Assembly: GCA_001800085.1 (NCBI GenBank)
Contig: MGUS01000024.1
Location: forward strand, 1 to 9,948
Direction of reading: 5' to 3'
DNA: 9,948 nt
DNA from: Elusimicrobia bacterium RIFCSPLOWO2_01_FULL_60_11
Lineage (GTDB): Bacteria > Elusimicrobiota > Elusimicrobia > 2-02-FULL-39-32
Shown here: positions 6,215 to 9,948 of the stretch, piece after piece
Layout: each line of letters begins with the position of its first letter
Position numbering within the stretch: position 1 is the stretch's first letter
Made by a program: the position numbers and the translations under genes
Notes under the pieces: model-generated
What the model was told of the DNA's origin: nothing
Seen by the model: only the letters and a program-made list of their open reading frames with translations
The model's database searches: none

Positions 6215-8916
6215 CACTCGCCGATGGAGCGCAGGATCTTCCCCACCTTTTCCATCTCCGAGCCGTAAAGGCCCCAGTCGCCCGCGCGCATCGCCTTCTG
6301 CGCCCGTTCGAAATGCTCCTGCGCCTGGCGGGCGTTGCGCTTGAATCCCTGGCCGGACACATCCGTCGGAGAATATCTTTCCTTTTCGCTCCGCTCCACC
6401 CGCCCGCCGAAGATCCTCGACAGGCAAAGCTCCAGGTTCTCCTCCATGGCGATCGTGTTGCCGTAGGCCACGATCACGCGCTTGAGCTCGGGCAGGCCCC
6501 CGCCCGAGGCCTCGAGATATAGGGGCTGGACATAAAGAAGGGACTGGTCCACCGGGATCACGAGCAGGCTACCGCGGAGGACGCGGCTGCCGCCCTGGTC
6601 CCAGAGCGTGAGCTGCTTGGAGATCTCCGCGTCCTGGTCGATGCGGGACTCGATCTGCTGGGGCCCGTAGACCAGTTTCTGCTTGGGGAAGTTGTAGACC
6701 ATGAGCTTGCCGTAGTTGGGGGCGTCGCAGCGCGCGGCCAGCCAGGCGATCATGTTCTCCTTCTTGGAAGGCGTGAAGGGCACCATGAGGATGAACTCCT
6801 CCTTGTCCTTCAAGCCCGCCAGTTTCATGACGGTGTAGTAGGGCTCCATCATCACGTTGGCCCCGCCCGCCGTGCGCTGGGGGATCTTCCAGAGGTCTTC
6901 CTTGTTGTAGAAGACCTGCGGGTCCGTCATGTGGTAGGTGGCGTAGACGCGGGCCTGGATGTTCATGAGCGTCTGGGGATAGCGGATGTGCGCGTGCAGG
7001 TCTTCGGGCATCGCATCGATGGGCTCGAACACCCCGGGGAATATCCTGGAATAGGTCCGCACCAGCGGGTCGGAGTCGTCGGCGATGTAGAAATGGAGCG
7101 ACCCGTCATAGGCGTCCACCGTGGCCTTGACGGAATTGCGCACATAGTTCAGGTCCCCGAACTTCTCCGAATAGGGATAATGGTCCGTGGTGGAGTAGCC
7201 GTCGATGATCCAGACGATGCGACCCGCGTCCGTGATGACCGCGTAAGGGTCGGACTCGAAGCGGATGAAGGGGGCCGCCTTCTCCGCCCGCTCTCGCACC
7301 TGCCGATAATAGAGGAACCGGCTCTCGGGAGTGATGTCCCCGGAGAAGAGGATCTTCAACTCCCCGAAGCGGACGGCGAAAAGCAGGCGCTTCCAATAGC
7401 TGTCGACCGGCACGCCGCCCGCTCCGCCGTAGGTGGAATAGACGTTCTCATCCCCCGAAGGGTAATCGAACTCCTTGGAGCGGGTCTTGACGATGGCGTA
7501 GCCGGCGCGGGATTCCCCGTAGTAGATCTCCGGCCGGGTCACGCTCATGTCCGTCACGGACTTGGGCGGGATGTCCTTGATGAAGAACTCGGGCAGGCCC
7601 TCGGGGGAGATGCGGTTGACGGGCCCCATGACGATGCCGTAGCCGTGGGTGTAGGTGAGGTGTTCGTTGATCCAGATGCGGGACGGTAAACTCTCCGGCA
7701 CCAGTTCCCGCGCGGACAGCATCACCTGCCTCAACTCGCCGTCGACGCGGTAGCGGTCGTTGTCCGCGTCCAGGAAATCATAGTAGGTGCGGATCTCCTG
7801 GAGCTGGCCGTAGGAGGTGAGCAGGGGGCGGTGCTCCCAGAGGCGGATGTTCTTGACGGTCAGGTCGTTGGCCTTCAAGCGCTCCGAAGTGAGGTTCTCC
7901 TGCGGGTCGAATTCCAGCTCCTGGATGTCCGTGAGCCCGTAGGCGTGGCGCGTGGCTTTGATGGCCATCTCGATGTAGGGGGTCTCCATGACGATCTCGT
8001 TGGGCGCCACCTTGAACTTCTGCACGGTCTCCGCGTAGACGCGGGCGAAGAGGGCGCCCAGGACCATCAGGATGACCGCGCCGAACATGAGACGCGTGTC
8101 CATGTAAAAGGGAGACGCCCAGAACAGCAGGGCCGCGATCACGCCCACGAAGCGCAGGATCTTCAAGCCCGGCAGGTAGGCGTTCATGTCGGCGTAGCCC
8201 GCGCCGGGAGCCAGGGTCCTCTGGGCCTGGAGGAGGTCGAATATGCGGACCTGGAAGTGGAACGCCAGGAGTAGGCAGAGGACCCCGCCCAGGATGGCCC
8301 AGTGGGTCTTCACCCCGTCGGCCATCTGCACCCCCCGCGCGGTCAGGTAGACGCGCGCGTTGGCCAGGTAGATGACGAGCGTGACCCCGAAGGAAACGAC
8401 GACGCTGACCAGGAAGAACTTGAAGACGAACTTGTAGAAAGGCAGGTGGAAGACATAAAAGCCGATGTCCCTGCCGAAAACGGGGTCCGAGACCCCGAAG
8501 GGAAGCGCGTACATGAATTTGAGGGCGGATTCCCACTGTCCCGCGGCCCAACCCGCCGAGAGCAGGGCGAAGATGGCGGCGAAGGCCCAAAAGACCGCCT
8601 GCAGGATGGGCTTTAGATCCGAGAGCTGCGGCAGGGGCAGGGGCGAGATGACGCTCTCCTGCTCGATGACGATGAAGGGCCGGCGGCTCACTTTCTGGGC
8701 GACGCTCCAGTTCAGGATGAGGATGGCCGCCGAGAGCAGGGCTCCGGCCCCCCAGAGGGCGCCCTGGGCCAGGAGCGAGCGCTCGAAAACGGACATGAAC
8801 CCGACTTCCCGGAACCAATAGAAGTCCGCCGCCATCCTCACGGCCTGCCCGCCGAAGGAGATCACGATGAAGATCGCTGCGTAGAGCGCCAGGTTCCACT
8901 TCTTGAGGCGGTTCAT
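6214..8916 (-). CDS. UPF0182 family large membrane protein
   Basis: This 900-residue protein belongs to UPF0182 (Pfam PF03699, COG1615), a family of large membrane proteins without an established function, usually about 900-1000 residues. About seven hydrophobic segments fill the first third (near 9-28, 48-70, 103-125, 160-185, 206-220, 254-271 and 276-295). A long soluble part follows, about 300-900, probably extracytoplasmic though its side of the membrane cannot be read here. Recognisable family stretches are YTHGYGIVMGPVNRISPEGL (422-441), the RIVWIIDGYSTTDHYPYS region (566-583), and LLVIPVDQSLLYVQPLYLEA (784-803). The C-terminal tail (about 862-898) is a charged helix ending in the WGLYGSEMEKVGKIL type of sequence also common in the family. 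The start overlaps the terC stop (ATGA) and the stop overlaps the next start (TGATG), so translation is likely coupled on both sides. The reading frame is full length and unbroken. Confidence 0.94.
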   Translation of the reverse strand: MNRLKKWNLALYAAIFIVISFGGQAVRMAADFYWFREVGFMSVFERSLLAQGALWGAGALLSAAILILNWSVAQKVSRRPFIVIEQESVISPLPLPQLSDLKPILQAVFWAFAAIFALLSAGWAAGQWESALKFMYALPFGVSDPVFGRDIGFYVFHLPFYKFVFKFFLVSVVVSFGVTLVIYLANARVYLTARGVQMADGVKTHWAILGGVLCLLLAFHFQVRIFDLLQAQRTLAPGAGYADMNAYLPGLKILRFVGVIAALLFWASPFYMDTRLMFGAVILMVLGALFARVYAETVQKFKVAPNEIVMETPYIEMAIKATRHAYGLTDIQELEFDPQENLTSERLKANDLTVKNIRLWEHRPLLTSYGQLQEIRTYYDFLDADNDRYRVDGELRQVMLSARELVPESLPSRIWINEHLTYTHGYGIVMGPVNRISPEGLPEFFIKDIPPKSVTDMSVTRPEIYYGESRAGYAIVKTRSKEFDYPSGDENVYSTYGGAGGVPVDSYWKRLLFAVRFGELKILFSGDITPESRFLYYRQVRERAEKAAPFIRFESDPYAVITDAGRIVWIIDGYSTTDHYPYSEKFGDLNYVRNSVKATVDAYDGSLHFYIADDSDPLVRTYSRIFPGVFEPIDAMPEDLHAHIRYPQTLMNIQARVYATYHMTDPQVFYNKEDLWKIPQRTAGGANVMMEPYYTVMKLAGLKDKEEFILMVPFTPSKKENMIAWLAARCDAPNYGKLMVYNFPKQKLVYGPQQIESRIDQDAEISKQLTLWDQGGSRVLRGSLLVIPVDQSLLYVQPLYLEASGGGLPELKRVIVAYGNTIAMEENLELCLSRIFGGRVERSEKERYSPTDVSGQGFKRNARQAQEHFERAQKAMRAGDWGLYGSEMEKVGKILRSIGE

Positions 8917-9854
8917 GGGCGGGATCCTACCTTCATCTTGCCATGGCCGAAAAGGAGGGAAGCGGCGATGGCCGCTCCCAGCACCCCGACCACGACGAAC
9001 AGGGAGACATGCGTGGGGATGTGGTAGAAATCCATGAGGAGCATCTTGACCCCGACATAGAGGAGGATGATGGAGATGCCATGCTTCAAGAAAACGAACA
9101 TGGGGATGATGCCGGAAAGGAGGAAATAGAGGGCGCGAAGGCCCAGGATGGCGAAGACGTTCGAGGTGTAGACGATGAAGGTGTTCGTCGTGATGGCGAA
9201 TATGGCGGGGATGGAATCCACCGCGAAGACCAGGTCCGAGCTCTCGATGATGAGCAGGGTGATGAAGAGCGGCGTGGCGTGCAGGATGCCGTTCTCGCGG
9301 ACGAAGAAATGGTCGTCGTCCATCCTGCGCACGGAGACGGGCATGAATTTCCTAAAGAGCTTGATGGCGGGGTTCCGCTCCGGAGCCAGCTCCTTTTCGC
9401 CTTCCATCATGATGCGCACGGCCGTGACGATGATGAGGACCCCGAAGACGTAGAAGACCCAATGGAAGGCGTTCAAGAGCGCGGAGCCGGAGAGGATCAC
9501 GGCGAAGCGCATGACGAGCGCGCCCAGGATGCCCCAATGCAGGACGCGGGGCTGGAACTTGGCGGGGACCTCGAAATATTTGAAGACGAGGAGGAACACG
9601 AAGAGGTTGTCCACGCTGAGCGAGGTCTCCACGATGTATCCCGTGAGGAACTGCATCGCCTTCTCGCGCCCCATGTACTTGTAGACCCCGAAATTGAACG
9701 CCAGGGCCAGCGACGCGCAGAAAAGATACCAGAGCGACGCCTTCCTGAGCCCCATGGCGTGCGAGTCCTTCTGCAGGTACTTGAGATCGATGAACATGAT
9801 CACAAGGATGACAGCGTTGAAGGCGACCCAGAATTCGGCGGTGACGAGGTCCAT
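8913..9854 (-). CDS. TerC/Alx-family integral membrane protein
   Basis: This 313-residue protein matches the TerC family (Pfam TerC; E. coli Alx is of similar length). Hydrophobic segments lie near residues 8-24, 41-57, 68-94, 105-127, 130-148, 192-220, 227-254, 259-275 and 281-302, with a charged cytoplasmic-type loop at about 150-190. Two family acidic motifs are intact: E76-TSLSV-D82-N83 in one half and ESSDLVFAVDSIPA at 204-217 (E204, D207, D213) in the other. Such paired acidic membrane motifs suit a divalent cation path. Characterised relatives (Alx and Bacillus TerC proteins) are linked to manganese export and to metallation of secreted enzymes; that role is inferred here, and tellurite resistance should not be assumed from the name. 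The start is ATG 2 nt after the upstream stop, with only a weak AAGAA-like ribosome site. The TGA stop overlaps the next ATG as ATGA. Confidence 0.93.
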   Translation of the reverse strand: MDLVTAEFWVAFNAVILVIMFIDLKYLQKDSHAMGLRKASLWYLFCASLALAFNFGVYKYMGREKAMQFLTGYIVETSLSVDNLFVFLLVFKYFEVPAKFQPRVLHWGILGALVMRFAVILSGSALLNAFHWVFYVFGVLIIVTAVRIMMEGEKELAPERNPAIKLFRKFMPVSVRRMDDDHFFVRENGILHATPLFITLLIIESSDLVFAVDSIPAIFAITTNTFIVYTSNVFAILGLRALYFLLSGIIPMFVFLKHGISIILLYVGVKMLLMDFYHIPTHVSLFVVVGVLGAAIAASLLFGHGKMKVGSRP

Positions 9855-9856
9855 GG

Positions 9857-9948
9857 CTATTTCTTGTGGGGTCTGACGAAGCGCTCGGCGGGGGTCACTT
9901 TCGTCTCACGGCCCGCCTGCTTGTCGGCCCACAGGGGCGAGAGGGCCC
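9857..9948 (-). CDS. C-terminal fragment of an unrecognised protein
   Basis: An open frame enters from the right edge of the window and ends at a TAG stop at 9859-9857, giving 29 visible residues (ALSPLWADKQ... to ...RFVRPHKK). The tail is hydrophilic and basic, with no membrane segment and no motif I recognise. It is called a gene because it stays open to the window edge in the same direction as every other gene, and because its stop lies only 2 nt before the terC ATG, the spacing expected inside an operon. The function cannot be inferred from this fragment. The remainder of the gene lies beyond 9948. Confidence 0.6.
   Translation of the reverse strand, partial: ALSPLWADKQAGRETKVTPAERFVRPHKK

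Noticed and set aside
6215..6427. 71-residue N-terminal extension of the DUF4015 protein
   Set aside because: It overlaps the conserved C-terminal tail of UPF0182, is Arg/Gly-rich, and would bury the signal anchor in the interior of the protein.
8481..8497. 7-bp inverted repeat (CGGGGTC / GACCCCG) with 3-nt loop
   Set aside because: It lies deep inside the UPF0182 coding region with no T-run and no gene boundary; expected by chance in GC-rich DNA.
7778..8899. 373-codon open frame on the minus strand in another frame of the UPF0182 gene
   Set aside because: The translation is Gly/Arg/Pro/His-rich low-complexity, typical of an off-frame reading of GC-rich DNA; the UPF0182 frame carries the family motifs.
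8913..9854. Tellurite-resistance cassette
   Set aside because: Only a TerC-family protein is present; none of the other ter genes is nearby, and TerC homologues are widespread with metal-related roles.

Overview
This GC-rich window is a dense run of bacterial genes, all read on the minus strand, so the biological order runs from high to low coordinates. No taxon can be fixed from it. The sequence suggests a GC-rich, probably Gram-negative-type bacterium, possibly from a poorly cultivated phylum, but that is only a guess. I see no mobile element, CRISPR array, tRNA or rRNA gene, and no sign of recent transfer.

Layout in transcription order: (1) the last 29 codons of an unrecognised gene (9948-9857); (2) a TerC/Alx-family membrane protein (9854-8913); (3) a 900-residue UPF0182 membrane protein (8916-6214); (4) a membrane-anchored DUF4015 glycoside-hydrolase-like protein (6214-5069); (5) mnmA, tRNA 2-thiouridylase (5064-3988); (6) tyrS, tyrosyl-tRNA synthetase (4004-2820); (7) a secreted N-acetylmuramoyl-L-alanine amidase with Ig-like and probable SH3-like modules (2823-1330); (8) a soluble double-PAS sensor histidine kinase (1322-1), cut by the window edge inside its ATPase domain.

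The genes are packed without real intergenic space. Junctions are a 2-nt gap, an ATGA overlap, a TGATG overlap, a 4-nt gap, a 17-nt overlap, another ATGA overlap and a 7-nt gap. This points to one long, translationally coupled operon. The only internal promoter candidate is a -10-like TACAAT just before mnmA, and there is no U-tract terminator. No stretch of 300 bases, or even 10 bases, lacks a gene.

Functionally, the operon mixes envelope proteins (TerC, UPF0182, the DUF4015 protein, the amidase) with two tRNA enzymes (MnmA, TyrS) and ends in a signalling kinase. The least understood part is the TerC - UPF0182 - DUF4015 block. TerC relatives are linked to manganese export and to metal supply for extracytoplasmic enzymes, whereas UPF0182 has no settled function. 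The tight coupling of these three genes is the most useful lead here. The rest is ordinary core-genome content.
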